Shown here piece after piece: positions 25,407 to 37,599 of a stretch of DNA of 64,000 bases. The position numbers were made by a program, and so were the translations under genes. The notes beneath the pieces were generated by a model. The model was not told the DNA's origin. It saw only the letters and a list, made by a program, of their open reading frames with translations, and made no database searches. Position 1 is the first letter of the stretch, and each line of letters begins with the position of its first letter. The DNA is from Mangifera indica. Lineage: Eukaryota; Streptophyta; Magnoliopsida; Sapindales; Anacardiaceae. The stretch lies in assembly GCF_011075055.1 (NCBI RefSeq), contig NC_058146.1:13445320-13509319 (forward strand). The letters are read 5' to 3'.

Positions 25407-25440
25407 TTTTGCCTATTTTTAATAATTTCCCACTAAATTA
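25407..25440 (-). repeat. Right terminal inverted repeat and target duplication of the 7.7-kb MULE
   Basis: ATTTTTAATAATTTCCC (25415-25431) is the exact inverse of the left end and is followed by ACTAAATTA at 25432-25440. Confidence 0.93.
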
Positions 25441-26737
25441 TCTCCAATGATGAGTTATTGTTATTTTTGAATTGCAGACAAAATTATACATGTATATAGT
25501 TTATTATTTCTAAATATATATAGTTTTACTCGAATGTTCTCTGAAAATAGAAAATCACTCTTAAATTGCATGAAATCCCTTATAAAATGCAAAGGCAATA
25601 TAAAAACAGATTTAATGTCCCTCTAAACAATTTTTTTTAAATCGGATCGAATATCAATCCGATAGAGGAGCAATGCGATTCAACTAATTAATTATTTAAA
25701 AATGATATTTAAAATAATTTAATATAAAATATATAATATGAATTATTTTAATATAAAAAATAACCTTAATTTGACTATATAAATACTCAAAATTGATAGA
25801 TTAAATCAGTCTCTATATTGAATTTTTTTTAAAATTGATTTTTTTTATACAAACAAGGTCAAACTAGTTTAATTTGATCGAATTGTTTTAATAGTACAGT
25901 CCAATCTAGTCCAACTTTAAAAATGACTTTCAAATGAACTAGAACCATTGTTATTGACTAGTGATGGTCCAATCAGTCAATAACAACCATCAATTCTGGT
26001 TTAGAGGAGACCGTAAGCATCCTTGACTCCATAACAAATGAATATGACACAACTCTTATGCCACAAACACTAACCTCTCTAGATCCAAATTTTTGGGACA
26101 ACTGTTGGTGACATGCCAGTAGATTTCAAAAAGTTATCGTATGGAATAGCAGATGAAGCTGGTTTTGTAGATTCTCCACCCAATAATCTGTCGAAATTAA
26201 GCAAGCTACCATAAGAAACATCATCTCAAAACAAAAAGAGTTGATACATCATCATGTAAGTTGTTATCCCATTGATGGTGTTAACAAGATTTATATGCAT
26301 GGCATGGGGTTAAAAGCAGTAACCTTTTTCTTTCTTTTTAAGAACTATGCCTGTATATCTCAAAACATGAAAAGAAACTTGCCTCGAGATACTATTGCAA
26401 TATTGGAGAATAATGATCAAGTACTATATATATTTTCTCTGGGAGGCTCAAAAGTGCATCCACTCATCCCCCAAAAGATCAACCTGAAGTCCAAAAAGAG
26501 AATCCAGCGAGCAAGTAAGTATAAGGTCATATCAAAAAATATTTGCAAAAAGAAAATGAATGTAAATATCTTTCCTCCGTGGTCTTCAGTTTTTTTATTT
26601 TTCTTTTTTCTAAGTTACTTCTTACTGATGCACATAGGTATCATGAATGAAGTTTCTAATGGGATCTATTTCTAGTTCTAAAAGTTATGCCACATACCTT
26701 TTTTGATGTTTTAAATCTTAATAACTTACGTAAACTA
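25441..26737. other. Intergenic, no supported gene
   Basis: A 144-codon open frame at 26241-26675 starts with Met but has no recognisable domain, and its Phe/Lys-rich composition fits AT-rich noise. Nothing else was seen. Confidence 0.5.
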
Positions 26738-27299
26738 GAGATATAAGGGAAATTGAAAATTTTGCCCTTTTTTAAACTATGTATATATATATATATCACC
26801 TATCTCAAAGTCTAAATGAAAATACCACAATAGTATTTTATTTTTTCAAAATACCCCTGTTGATGTAATTCATACAGAAAGAGAGAATATCACCTCTCTT
26901 TTTTTCCTCAACCTTCAAGTAAGAAAGAAATCTCTACAGTATGAAAAAAAATTCTTAAATAGAGAAGACACGTGATTGAACAATAAAACCCATAAGAAAG
27001 TGATTATAAAGGATTTAACTTGGAAACAAGGGAGGGAGAGACGAAAATTGTTAAATTTATTTAGAGAATTAACATTTGTTGCAAAGATTTCACAGCAAAA
27101 TCATCCACATTTAGGTCAGTCTTGATTCAAGCCCGTATGTTTTGTGATTTCTTTATAAACAATTGAAAATGAAATAATGTATGGTAGATTCATGTTCATG
27201 ACTTCATGTAAAATTTAATTTTGTTGTGATTTCATATTATTATATTGTTTAATATTGTTATTTCATATTGTTTCTATTGTTTAAAGTTGTTATAATGTT

Positions 27300-27825
27300 G
27301 TATTGACGGTTATAAAATAATAAAATTCAGGTCTATAAAAATTTCAGACGAAGAACAGGTTGACATTAATGCCAACCCCTCTGGGGCCCTCTTGAGTTTT
27401 TTTTTTTTTCTGTTTTCTTCCATTCCATTCAATTCCTTTATCTCATTCTCTTGTGGGGTTCCAAGATTGGTGGATTTATCTTTTATGCCCTGCTTATTCC
27501 AATTTGGTGTTATTTAAATGTGTGTGTGTATTGCTTTCCTTGACTTGACAGAGAGTTACATAAAAAATTACAGAATTACCACTGTCATTTTCTTTCATTT
27601 TTTATTGTCTTACCTTAATCAATATTTGTACATCACTTGGTAATATGATAGTTTAATGTGTTATAAATATGTGTGTATAAAGCTTGGTTACATTGGTGTT
27701 GCATTTGGGGCTTAATTTAAAAAAATTGTAAAGTAGTGCAATTTAGAGTGAATAGTATTTTCTAGCTCACCCCTTTTGGATTTATTACTCATGCATGGTT
27801 GTACGCATCAGTTTCGTATCAGAGC
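27300..27825 (+). mobile_element. Possible LTR end and primer-binding site of a retrotransposon fragment
   Basis: TCGTATCAGAGC at 27814-27825 differs by one base from TGGTATCAGAGC, the initiator-tRNA(Met) primer-binding site of plant LTR retrotransposons, and lies just after a CA dinucleotide as an LTR end would. No gag, pol or partner LTR was found. The left boundary given here is only a guess. Confidence 0.3.
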
Positions 27826-28372
27826 ATTGGTTGTTTGTGTGAGCTAACCGTGATTCTCTTCATTTCAAAGTTATACAATTTGGGTCCACTATGGTTTGCT
27901 CACATAGGTTGTCATTCCGGTTGGTCCTTCGAGTAAGACACGTCGACTGCCATTATCTGACACATTGTGATACTATAATAAGAACTATGAGTAGGCCTCA
28001 ACCTATCGCGAGTCTAGAGGACAGTCCTCAAGTACGGGTTGTTTGTTCTTTTTTGCCTTTGTTAGATCTATCAATGAACTTACTAGTTGTTTTCCTTTTC
28101 ATAGCACATGTCTGAATGTTAACACTTTTTTGGTTGTCATCGGCTTCTGAATAGTTGTCGGTTAGTCTTGCTCTTATTGTTGAACATCATTGTTCGATGA
28201 GTCATCCAATTGGAAAAAAAATTATTTTTGTCATTATTTTATACATAATTAATTGAAATAAAAAAAATATAGTAGATAATAACTTATACTAATCCTAATA
28301 CTTGAACATATGAATCCTCAAGTCTCATAATTCAATTATTTAATGATGATTGTAGTTCTTGTATCTCCCCTC

Positions 28373-28642
28373 GAAACATCGATGTCTACTATTGCCATTG
28401 CTTCTGCATCTCCTTATGAAACATCAATGCCTATTGCTGCCACTACGCTTGCATATCCCCACGAAACATCGATGCTTGTTGTTGCCACTACTCTTGCAGC
28501 TCTTTACGAAACATCGATGCCTGTTACTACCACCACTCTTCTAGTGCCCAATGAAACATTGATGCTTGTTACTATCACTGTTCTTGCATCTCCCCTCGAA
28601 GCATCGATGTTTGCCACTATATCTCTCCACGAATCATCGATA
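28373..28642. repeat. 45-bp minisatellite, six units
   Basis: GAAACATCGATG-type cores occur at 28373, 28418, 28463, 28508, 28553 and 28598, exactly 45 bp apart; a shorter variant follows at 28631. The period is a multiple of three and the plus-strand frame stays open throughout, with the minus strand nearly so. It lies inside the MULE at 26747-31678 and was probably part of the linker of its ULP-like gene. Confidence 0.85.
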
Positions 28643-28729
28643 CATGTTGCTTCTACTCCGCGCTCATCATCACAATGTGGTGGTCCAATTACTGTTGCAT
28701 CTAAGAGTTGATACCTCTTCCATGTTCCA

Positions 28730-30346
28730 TTAAGATTTGTTGAAGATAGTCATATGATACACCACTATACGATGTCCCGTGAATTGAGTGTCTTGTAAGC
28801 TCGTCCCTCTAGTACTTTTGAAGATGAGAGGTGCGAGAGATAAACATCTATAAATGGGATACACATATATGATTAGAGGCCTTATGTGACTCTCAAGGGT
28901 ACGCAGTGCAAGAAGATGACCCCGTAGAAAAGATGTCTTTCTAATAGAGATGTCCCAAGAAGAACGAGTTAAGGCCCTCATGATAAAGATATCCATACGA
29001 AAATGGTGGAGACCTGAGGGTTGGCCATATAGGTAGGGAAATCTTATACTAGCAGGAATGCCATAGGGACATGAGAGACTTGTGACCTAACAGTTGATCA
29101 CCATAAAGACCCTCTAGAGGCTGTCTAAAAGGCAACAGGACGAATCGGTGGAGTATCATTATTATTGTTTGATTTTGTAGACCCATCATTTGATGATGCG
29201 GGTGGTGTCTATTCTCCTATAAACTTTAGAGCCTAGAAGTACCACTCAGAGTTGTGCTCAGTCTCAGTCAGATGCAATGCAATTGTAATCCCTTCTTGGA
29301 ACATGAAGGAATTTTATAAAAATTAATAAAATAATATATAGAATAATAAAATATAAATCTATCAATGAGCAAGTTACTGGAGGAGCGTCCCAAAGTATCA
29401 ATATGTCATTCTAGGTCAGTAGTACAATTGTCTTTTACTTCAGGATATGGGAGATTTGATCATTTGCTTCTAGATGGACATAAGGCGATAGATTGTGAAT
29501 CATCTCATAAATCTAATATTGTATAATATACAACATTTATGGTTAGTATTTACAATCATCGGGATGAATGTTAACTTTATTCATTATGCGATACTTACTT
29601 AGAAACAATCGAGTATCCTAAAATATTGTAACTAAGAAGTAGGAGCGGACTTGTATAAGACGAGTAGTGTTCAACACAATATTGATATTTGTTATGGATA
29701 CCTTTTCATATCGATTCAACTGTTTTATTCTATGTCACTGTCCCCCATGGGTATTGACTAAATGCATCTAGATTATCCGCTAAATGCAAAAAACTATTAG
29801 GTATTTTTGTTTTATTGTCAGTCCCTAATAATCCTGTAAACGCATAATACAATATCGCAAACTTCACTATGTCATTGTCATTATCTCCGTAAATTTGATC
29901 ACCAACTACGTGCTCAATCTCTTCATGGGATAACAACCTATGAATGTTCGAGAAGTATTCCTCTCTCAGTTGAGATGTCCCTGCGCAATCAACATAGTTA
30001 GACATGTACATGTCCTCCCCAAAAATCAGACCAGTGATTAGCACAAACTCTGCAGGGCTGAATCGAAACTCAACACCATTTATTCTGAACCACATTTCTC
30101 TATCTGAGTTTCCATGGTTAATCATCTGAAGTAACATTGATTGTATAAAAACGACATTAAACCATGACTCTATCAAATCTAATAAGTGCACAAAATAGGT
30201 TGTTCGGAAAATAGCTCTCTTAGTAAATGCGAGTTTATTCCTAATTATAGTCACGATGTCCATCTTTGTCCGAAGCGACATGTGCACTCGAAATCTATAT
30301 GCATCATGGAATCTGTATACCCCATTCTGGTAATTGATTGTAAATC
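28730..30346 (-). pseudogene. ULP-like gene fragment: DUF1985 exon plus linker
   Basis: The main exon begins after an ATTTTTCAG acceptor at 30347 and reads YRFHDAYRFRVHMSLRTKMD, WFRINGVEFRFSPAEFVLIT, DNDIVKFAILYYAFTGLLG and DAFSQYPWGTVT, the same ordered landmarks as DUF1985 at 22606-23450 and 58100-58700. It stops at TAG right after the Tyr-Pro-Trp-Gly motif, where relatives continue with Val-Trp. Downstream to about 28730 only broken coding remnants remain, and no C48 catalytic motif was found. The function in intact relatives (SUMO-protease-like) is not expected here. Confidence 0.7.
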
Positions 30347-31687
30347 CTGAAAAATATATTAATTCATTAATTACATTAATGAAAGACAATCATTTTTATT
30401 CAAAGATTAATCAAATAAACTGAATTATCATTATTAAATTAACATGGTTCGCATCAACTAATATAACATTGGAATAAAAAAAACTGGAATTAGCATTATT
30501 AAAATAAATTTTTTCATGAGTAACATTTAAAAAAAATGGATAAGTGACAAGTAAAATGAATTTTTGCCTGAGAAACATTTGAAAAAATGAAACAAACTGG
30601 GAAAAGGTTGGCGTTTAGCCTTGCCAACCTTTCCTAGGTTATTTCATTTTTTTCTCATGAAAAAAATTCAATTTAAAATTGCAACAATTAGCTAATTAAC
30701 AATATTTTAAGATTGAATCAAGATTTACATTTACTTAATTGATAATTTACATTGAATTACAGATCGAATTAAATTTAATTGGTATTTGTAATTTACATTG
30801 AATTATTTAATTGAATTCAGATTAAATTAAATTTGGTACAATACAATTATGCTTCTGTTTTATATGGAAACTTCACCTATCGTCATGTCATTACTTCGCC
30901 GTTGCAAATCCAACAAGTTTCGTCGTCTGTCGATTGGTCACTAAATTTTCTTCATGCAAATCTGTGCTAAATATGTTAACTCTCTTATATACTATATATG
31001 TTAACTCTTATATGTTATATATCTATACTATATATAATATGATCTTCACGGGAAGACTATTGCAAATAATTGCAAAAGTTTGTTGTACATTCACATGAAT
31101 GAAGGAAACAAGCATTTGAAAGTATCCCCTGTATGCTTCTCTACAATATTTCTTGCACAAATATTCTTTGTCATATTATATATATTAAGGGACAAGAATT
31201 CCCTACAAATTTTTCTTTGCTTCTTGGGATATATATATATATTAAGGGACAAATATTCTTTACATATTCAACGCCAAGGCTTTCAGTGCATGCTTTTCAT
31301 AGGTGGCTAATTGGATTATCTTTTCATGTGCTACTTCAATATAAGAATAACGTCAACCAAAATTTAGGGAGATAAGATCAAGTGAGTTTAAATTTTTTGT
31401 AGATTTAATCTAAAAAATGTAAACTTAAAAATTTTAAATTCACTTGATTTTATCTAACACATATACATAAATCTTGTTTCAAATATTGATACTAAGTATC
31501 TACACATGCTCTCTCTCTGCAGTGCATAAAAAGAAAGAAATAATATCGTTACCCTTTTCTGGTTTTTCAAGGTTGAAGATAAGAACAATTTAGGTATATG
31601 GTAAAATTATTTAGAGTGTAAAAAGTGTGGTATAAATATATATGTGGACCCAAATTAGAGTAAAATTTTCAATTTCTCAAGATATAA

Positions 31688-32429
31688 TCAGCAAATTTGA
31701 AGTTCTTTTTGCTATTTGGAAGTCAATGATACTTATTAAAGAAAGAACAATAGAATAATAGAGGTAGCAGATACCTACTACATTTTTTCATAGCACATTC
31801 AACATTATACAACCAAATTGGAAAATTGTGTGACCAGAACCACTACTTCATTCTTTGACATCTATAAGCATGGTTTTGAAAATTGGATTGGACTAGTTAG
31901 TTGAATAAGGACTCACTAACCAAAACAATTTTAGTTTGCTTAAAAACCCTTTTTTGGAGATAAACCATTTTGGATCGGATTGAACCATTCGAACTACTTA
32001 GTTAGACTAAATAAAAATCGAGTTTGCCCCAGTTAACATAAAAAATTTTTAAAATTAATAAAAAATCATTATTAGTTGAACCCAATATCTCACCTATCAA
32101 TTTTGAACATGTATAACATTAAACTAAATTTATTTTAATATCAAAATATTACAAAATATTATTTTTAAACAGTTAACCAATCCAATCATTGGTCAATCAA
32201 TTCGATCATCGGTTGAACATCGCCCTTTTACTTGATCAATGTTTGGTCAAATTATGAAAACATTTTGTAAGTACAGTCTACCTTTGACATCAGCACCAAT
32301 TTTACACACTAAGCTTTATAATTCAGTCTTAAAGTACTTTCAAGCCCACATGTCTCTTTATAGTTAGCAGCAAACATTGCTCTATGCTTTACACAAGAAA
32401 ATATGAATAAAAAGAACACAAAATCAAAT
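31688..32429. other. Intergenic, no gene seen
   Basis: AT-rich sequence between the MULE and the WPP-associated-protein-like pseudogene, without a supported feature. Confidence 0.5.
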
Positions 32430-34300
32430 TAAATAGACTTTTTCAACATACCGCAGCTTTGACTTTTTAAAGGTCAGAACTCTTCCTTTAAAGCCTCTGT
32501 TTGTACTTCAACTCTTCTTTTAGCCTTCTAGACAGGAGCTCTTAATTGACAACTCAAATTGTCCTATCTAAAAAGAATTACTCTTCCTTATCGAAAAATA
32601 AGAAATATTTATGCTATCATCTTGAGGACTTGTGTGTGTGTGTGTATGTGTAAGTTACAACAAATGCTTCACTCAAATATTATATGAAAACAAAGTAATG
32701 AACATAGGGTCTAAAGTTCAAATGACTAAAAAGTAAAAAAATAGGTAGTTCCAAGGTAAAACATGATTTCCACTCACTCAAGATTTAGGCAAGTCATACA
32801 TAACAATCAATAACCTAGGCAATAGAGATCTCCAAATAGGAACCCATTTTTTCTTATATTAAAAGCATCAACATAAGTCATTTAGTAAGTCGTCCATGGA
32901 TGCATATGTAATCTATGGACACCACCATTAGATTTCATCATGCCACTAAGAAGGCATTTATACAAATCCTCACTTATTGAAGCTTCAATACAAGTGTCTT
33001 TAAGGGCACACTAAAGATTTCCACTTCTCTTTACCAAGTTTGTCTCAAAGACAAAGTATTGCAACATTATCTCTGCAGTATTAGAAACTTGCGAAGACAG
33101 GTGTATAACTTCTCTTGTCTTATCAAGTCCCTTAATTGGTGATTTTCTAAGAAAGGGATTTCAATCTATCCTTTAAACTATAATGGATCTAACTTCTCAT
33201 TCTCTGAAAGAATGTCACTTAATCTCAAAATTACTGAAATGTCAAAAAAGATCTTTTTCTCTTATGTATTCTCACTTAAAGCTTAAATATCTTTAGTTAT
33301 CTCTTGCACTTTAAGTTGGTGATTTTTCTCTATTTTTGTCATTTCGGTCTTAAAAGAACTTACCAATTCTTTTTTTTCCATGTGCTTCAATTGAGCATTG
33401 TTCAAATTCTCTAGAACAGCTAGTGATTTGGAACTGGTATCCAATTCCTGACGTAAACTTGAAATCTCTTTGAGTTTCTCAAACCAACTTAAATTTTCAT
33501 TATCATAAAACTGACCATTTTGATCCCCTAATGTTTCTTCAAACTTTTTTTTGAAACCCCAAATAGAATACATCATTACCATATCTTCAATCTCTCCTTG
33601 AAACTCTTTTTCCTGCTGCAGTTGACAGATTAAAGTTTTTGACAAGTAAACCATGTCATCCGTCTGCTTGCATATGGTGTCTAGCATAGTTCTCAAAAAG
33701 TCAAGTAATTTGTCTACATCCATCCATTTTATGTTAGATACCTTGTGATGTAGAATACTAGCCAATCATACCATCTTGGAACCTGAATCTATTCTCCTAA
33801 TAAAACATTTTCCTTTTATGTAATCAATTTCTTTTCTAAGGTTCTTAAACTGCTTTTTAGCCGCATTTTAAAGGCTACCCAGAGATTCTCCTTCTGCAAT
33901 GGAATCAAATGACCAATTTGACAGACTAGAATATGATTTTTCACTTCCTAACTCATCCTACATCACCGAAACCCAAATGATTCACTTTCATCAGCACCAG
34001 TATGGTAAAGATTCAATGTTTCCTTTAATCTAGCCAACTCTAGTTCTTTTTCAATTGCCTCCCATTCAACTACAGTCATCATACCTTTAATAATATAATC
34101 GCTTACCACCTTGAAATGGTCAAAAGATCATTGATATCTTCCTAATATGAATCTAAATCCTCGAGCAGCTCATTCTCCAAATTTTCACTCAGTTTACCAT
34201 CATTGTTAACCATTATTGACTCATGAACTATCTCACCAACATTAGAATTCACTTTATAATTTCCAACTCTAAAATTCTCCAACACAATATGTTTTTCCAT
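32430..34300 (-). pseudogene. WPP-domain-associated-protein-like coiled-coil gene, intronless broken copy
   Basis: Pieces occur in gene order on the minus strand. About 34290-33950 reads ENELLEDLDSY, EDINDLLTISR and EKELELARLKETLNLYHTGA, broken by stops and a frameshift. The open part 33765-33283 includes KLLDFLRTMLDTICKQTDDM, NLSWFEKLKEISSLRQELDT and a Lys/Glu-rich coiled coil. About 33010-32900 reads ISEDLYKCLLSGMM. About 32530-32440 reads LKEELKYKQRL then KSSDL. This order and wording fit the plant WPP domain-associated protein, a long coiled-coil protein linked to nuclear-envelope WPP proteins; I rely on memory of that family. Pieces abut without introns and the copy is shorter than the family's roughly 800 aa, so it looks like a decayed retrocopy, though a truncated ordinary duplicate is also possible. 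Confidence 0.55.
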
Positions 34301-34944
34301 TGCAATTAGAAAGTGCACCTTGTAATTCCACAACAACTATACAAGTCAAAATCCCACAACCAATTCAACTCAATTCGCAATCTCATATACCAAAATTAAC
34401 AAAACTTAAAAAAAAAAGGTAAATAAGTTATACTCATTTTCCTTTTTTTTTTTAACTCCTTAATTCTAAAATATTTTTAAAAAGTGAAAGATGAATGTTG
34501 AACCTACAGTGAGATTAAATCAAGAAAAAAGTAATAATAAATTAAGTATGGAGATTGAGAAATCAAGACACTATGTTTAAAGAGATTTTGTTGTTAATAT
34601 AACAATCTACATCCTCCATTGGCAACTTAAGAAATAGTTTTTTTCTAAGGAAAATCGTCAAAAGCCTGTAAAGAAGAAATTGTTTTTCTCTTTTATACTC
34701 ACAATCTCTCATTCCCACAAAATTACATACTCAAAAACAACCCACCTAATATACACCCTATAGTGACTTGTACAAAACCAAACACCACACATCACAAGGT
34801 TGAGACACATATGCGTGCCTATTATAGTGACTCTTCGATATGAACTATACACATCAATAACCGAATGACTTAGACTAGGCTATGATCCAATCCAATTATA
34901 ACTATAGATTCAAGTGATTATTATGTCTTTCAATATTTTCATGT
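34301..34944. other. Intergenic, no gene seen
   Basis: AT-rich. If the neighbouring pseudogene is a retrocopy, this is where its upstream flank lies; no terminal duplication was recognised. Confidence 0.45.
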
Positions 34945-35175
34945 GAGATATCACCTCTCGTGCTTAGTGAGTAATAAATTCTCTATTGATCCACCATAGT
35001 CTCTATACAAATCATGATATAGTCAGTCACTACCTTTTATGACACCCTTTTTATGGTGGCACATTTGATAGTATTGAACTATACCAATTCTTATACAAGA
35101 AAGTATAACGACTTCAAATCTAAGGACCATATGTATTCACGAAGTTAAAGGATTTATTATAGGGAATTTGCAGTT
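34945..35175 (+). repeat. Dispersed repeat, segment A copy 1
   Basis: Diverged direct copy of 36489-36720. Shared landmarks include GAGATATCACCTC, TATTGATCCACCATA, TCTAAGGA and AAAGGAT. Non-coding; it resembles retrotransposon LTR or leader sequence but cannot be assigned. Confidence 0.6.
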
Positions 35176-36488
35176 TTCGACAGTAGAATAACAAATTAAA
35201 AATTCAATTTAACAATGCAAACATTCTGCAAAACTTTCTTTCTAAATCATCCCCATTATAGGATTAATTTATACACATACAAATAACACACATAAGATGT
35301 ATTCATATACCTGCATTGGCGGCTCTTTTGTCTATCTCTGATGATGAGAGGTTGAGAAACCATGTTTTCAGAACCAAGTGTGGGCCAAATCCTTGGAATC
35401 CACACGAAGCAACAACTTAAAAAGAGGCTTGATTGTACTCAAAACTTACTAGAGCTTGAGAACAGTCTTGTGGTGAAAGGGAGGGAAATTTCTCACTCGG
35501 TGACTAGGGTTGTGTGTAAAAATAAAACATTATTATTATTTTTTTTTTGCAAGAAGAGCATATATATATATACACACAAAAACATGTGCCACCCTGGACT
35601 TGAATGTCTTGGGTGACTCTTCCATGCGTGTCTGGGACCAATGAGTGTCCTAAGCATGCACAACTTGGGTGGGAATTGTCCCACCCTTGCACATGAATAT
35701 ATAATTCACAATAGTTGTATATTCAATCAATTTTTTTTAATGCATATATATTTTTCAATTAATCTCAATGATTTTTGTGCGTATATCTGGGTGAAATATA
35801 ATCCATGAATATTTCAATACCATGATTTTAGCAATTAACTAAAATCAGGGATGCATATTTGGATAAGATAAAATCATATCTTGCCTTAGTTTGAATTTTG
35901 CATTATCAGACTAAGACATTGATTACCTAATTGGATAAATGTAATCTCACCAATTCTTGCAAACACCCTTTGCCTTTAGGATTATTACACTAAGATCCCA
36001 AAGTATAATAAAATAGACTTCGGGGTCATAGGTCTTTCCAAGACTCTAAATTTTTCATCCGAAATTTGGACTGAATCCAACTTAGACAATCCTTACACCT
36101 TTAGAGTTCATCAAACCTTTTGTGTATAACCAATAGGCTTTCCACTAAACTAGTAGTGTCCAAATTTGTGTCAGGCTCTTAACCTGATATTTGTTCGAAC
36201 ACAAACAAAAATTAACTTTTAACAAGACATCGTAGTCACCTGATTAGTAGAGGTTAGCATTTGACTTCTTTTAACCTGTCAGTGATATGGTTATTCATAC
36301 AATTCGATTATTTGGTTATATGATATCTCATCAAAACTAAAGTACAGATTAATTATCTCTCTCAAGACTCATCGAATTACGTAGATTGACTTCAGTCAAT
36401 GACTAGATAATATTGAATCAAACAACAATTCAATCTCCCTATGACCACAGATGTAATTGGTTATTGACATCCATTAATAATCCCTATT
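35176..36488. other. Non-coding stretch between repeat copies
   Basis: Contains a T-rich tract and a short TA/CA simple repeat near 35540-35580. Open frames at 35362-35616 and opposite have no recognisable content. It is possibly internal sequence of the element flanked by segment A copies. Confidence 0.4.
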
Positions 36489-36990
36489 GAGATATCACCT
36501 CCTATGTTTGGGAGTGACAAATCTTTTATTGATCCACCATACCTTTTATACCAATCACGATGTGACCAATCACCACCGTTTTGACAATCCATTAATTTGA
36601 TTATGTTGGATTTGTGTCAAACTATATCGATTCTCTTACAAGACGGTTCGGTGACCTTAAGTCTAAGGATCACATATACTTCCGTTCACTAAAAGGATAT
36701 TTTTTATAGACATTAGAGCAACTATCCATATGAAATCCTCTTGGCAAGTTAGTTTAGTGAACACGTTTACAACATGTACCCATGTATTATACCAAATTGT
36801 CAATAAACAATTTTGACATATGAGAATTGTTATCATCTTTCAATGAGGTCTTTCAACATTATCACTATTACTTGTGCTCTTGGTTATAGTAATATCAGAG
36901 TTACAAACGTTTTAAGAATAACCACCTAATATGTATATGGGGTTCTCACGATCAAGTGTCATGCACTAAGCCCCTCGTCATGATTCAACT
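36489..36990 (+). repeat. Dispersed repeat, segment A copy 2 joined to segment B copy 1
   Basis: The first half matches 34945-35175. The second half, from GAAATCCTCTTGG (about 36736), matches 37163-37440 with shared ACATGAGAATTGT-like, TTACTTG and AACTATTCTTA-type blocks. Non-coding. Confidence 0.6.
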
Positions 36991-37162
36991 ATTCTTAACA
37001 TATTTGTTTGAGTATATATTAATATATTATAACAGACAAAGAAAGTCATAGAAAATTATAAATATGACCTTCATTAATGAACTTATATCATTATAGGGAT
37101 TGACACTAGGACACCAACCCCAACATTTATTCTCATAAACACAAAAACAAACATCTGTCTAG

Positions 37163-37440
37163 AAATCCTCTTGTCGGGTCTGTCCAATAAACAAGTCAAT
37201 AACATGCACTCATATGTTACATCAAGATGTCAGCTAACAGTTTTGACACATGAGAATTGTCAGCACTTTTCAGTAAAGTCACTTAACACTATAATAATCA
37301 TATTATTATTACTTGTTCCCTTGATTATAATAATATCAAGATTATTGATGTTTCTAAAATGGTCATCTAATGTGTCAGAGGGTTCCACGATCAATCATCT
37401 GATGCCCTTATCACCAATTTAAGGACATATTATTCTTACT
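37163..37440 (+). repeat. Dispersed repeat, segment B copy 2
   Basis: Direct, diverged copy of about 36736-36990, about 430 bp downstream. It ends shortly before the Copia remnant. Confidence 0.6.
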
Positions 37441-37599
37441 AACACATTATGTTTAACATTAACATGCATGAATAATAAAGAAACTTTTCATTAATAAATG
37501 AATAAATTGTATCATTACAAATGTCTACATCGATTGGCTCTAGGCACTATTATAACATAAAAAACTAACCATAACACAATATTTTAAAGTCAGTTAGAG

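Larger units (their letters stand above)
17688..25431 (-). mobile_element. Complete ULP1-carrying Mutator-like element with 119-bp satellite ends
   Basis: The element is 7744 bp with a perfect 9-bp target duplication and terminal inverted repeats agreeing at 23 of the first 25 bases. Both ends (about 1.9 kb each) contain inverted arrays of the same 119-bp satellite: about 14 units on the left and 8 on the right. The middle carries a protease-like pseudogene on the minus strand (DUF1985 then Ulp1/C48). No transposase was found, so it depended on another element. This matches the Kaonashi/ULP-MULE type known in plants, which carries a captured SUMO-protease-like gene. Confidence 0.88.
26747..31678 (-). 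mobile_element. Second ULP-type MULE, 9-bp target duplication with one mismatch
   Basis: The element is 4932 bp. Flanks are GAGATATAA (26738-26746) and AAGATATAA (31679-31687), matching at 8 of 9 bases. The ends share GAAATTGAAAATTTT in inverted orientation. It contains a DUF1985 exon on the minus strand (about 29730-30346), a 45-bp coding-type minisatellite (28373-28642) and a possible LTR/PBS fragment (27814-27825). No transposase or C48 catalytic domain was recognised. It differs in terminal sequence from the element at 17688-25431, so it is a separate family. Confidence 0.7.

Noticed and set aside
26241..26675. 144-codon open frame
   Set aside because: No recognisable domain, very Phe/Lys-rich composition as expected from AT-rich DNA, and no gene context.
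31080..31375. Two overlapping small open frames
   Set aside because: They contain TA-rich simple sequence and lie in the end region of the second MULE; no protein similarity recognised.
35362..35692. Open frames on both strands near a T-rich tract
   Set aside because: Short, low-complexity and without recognised motifs.
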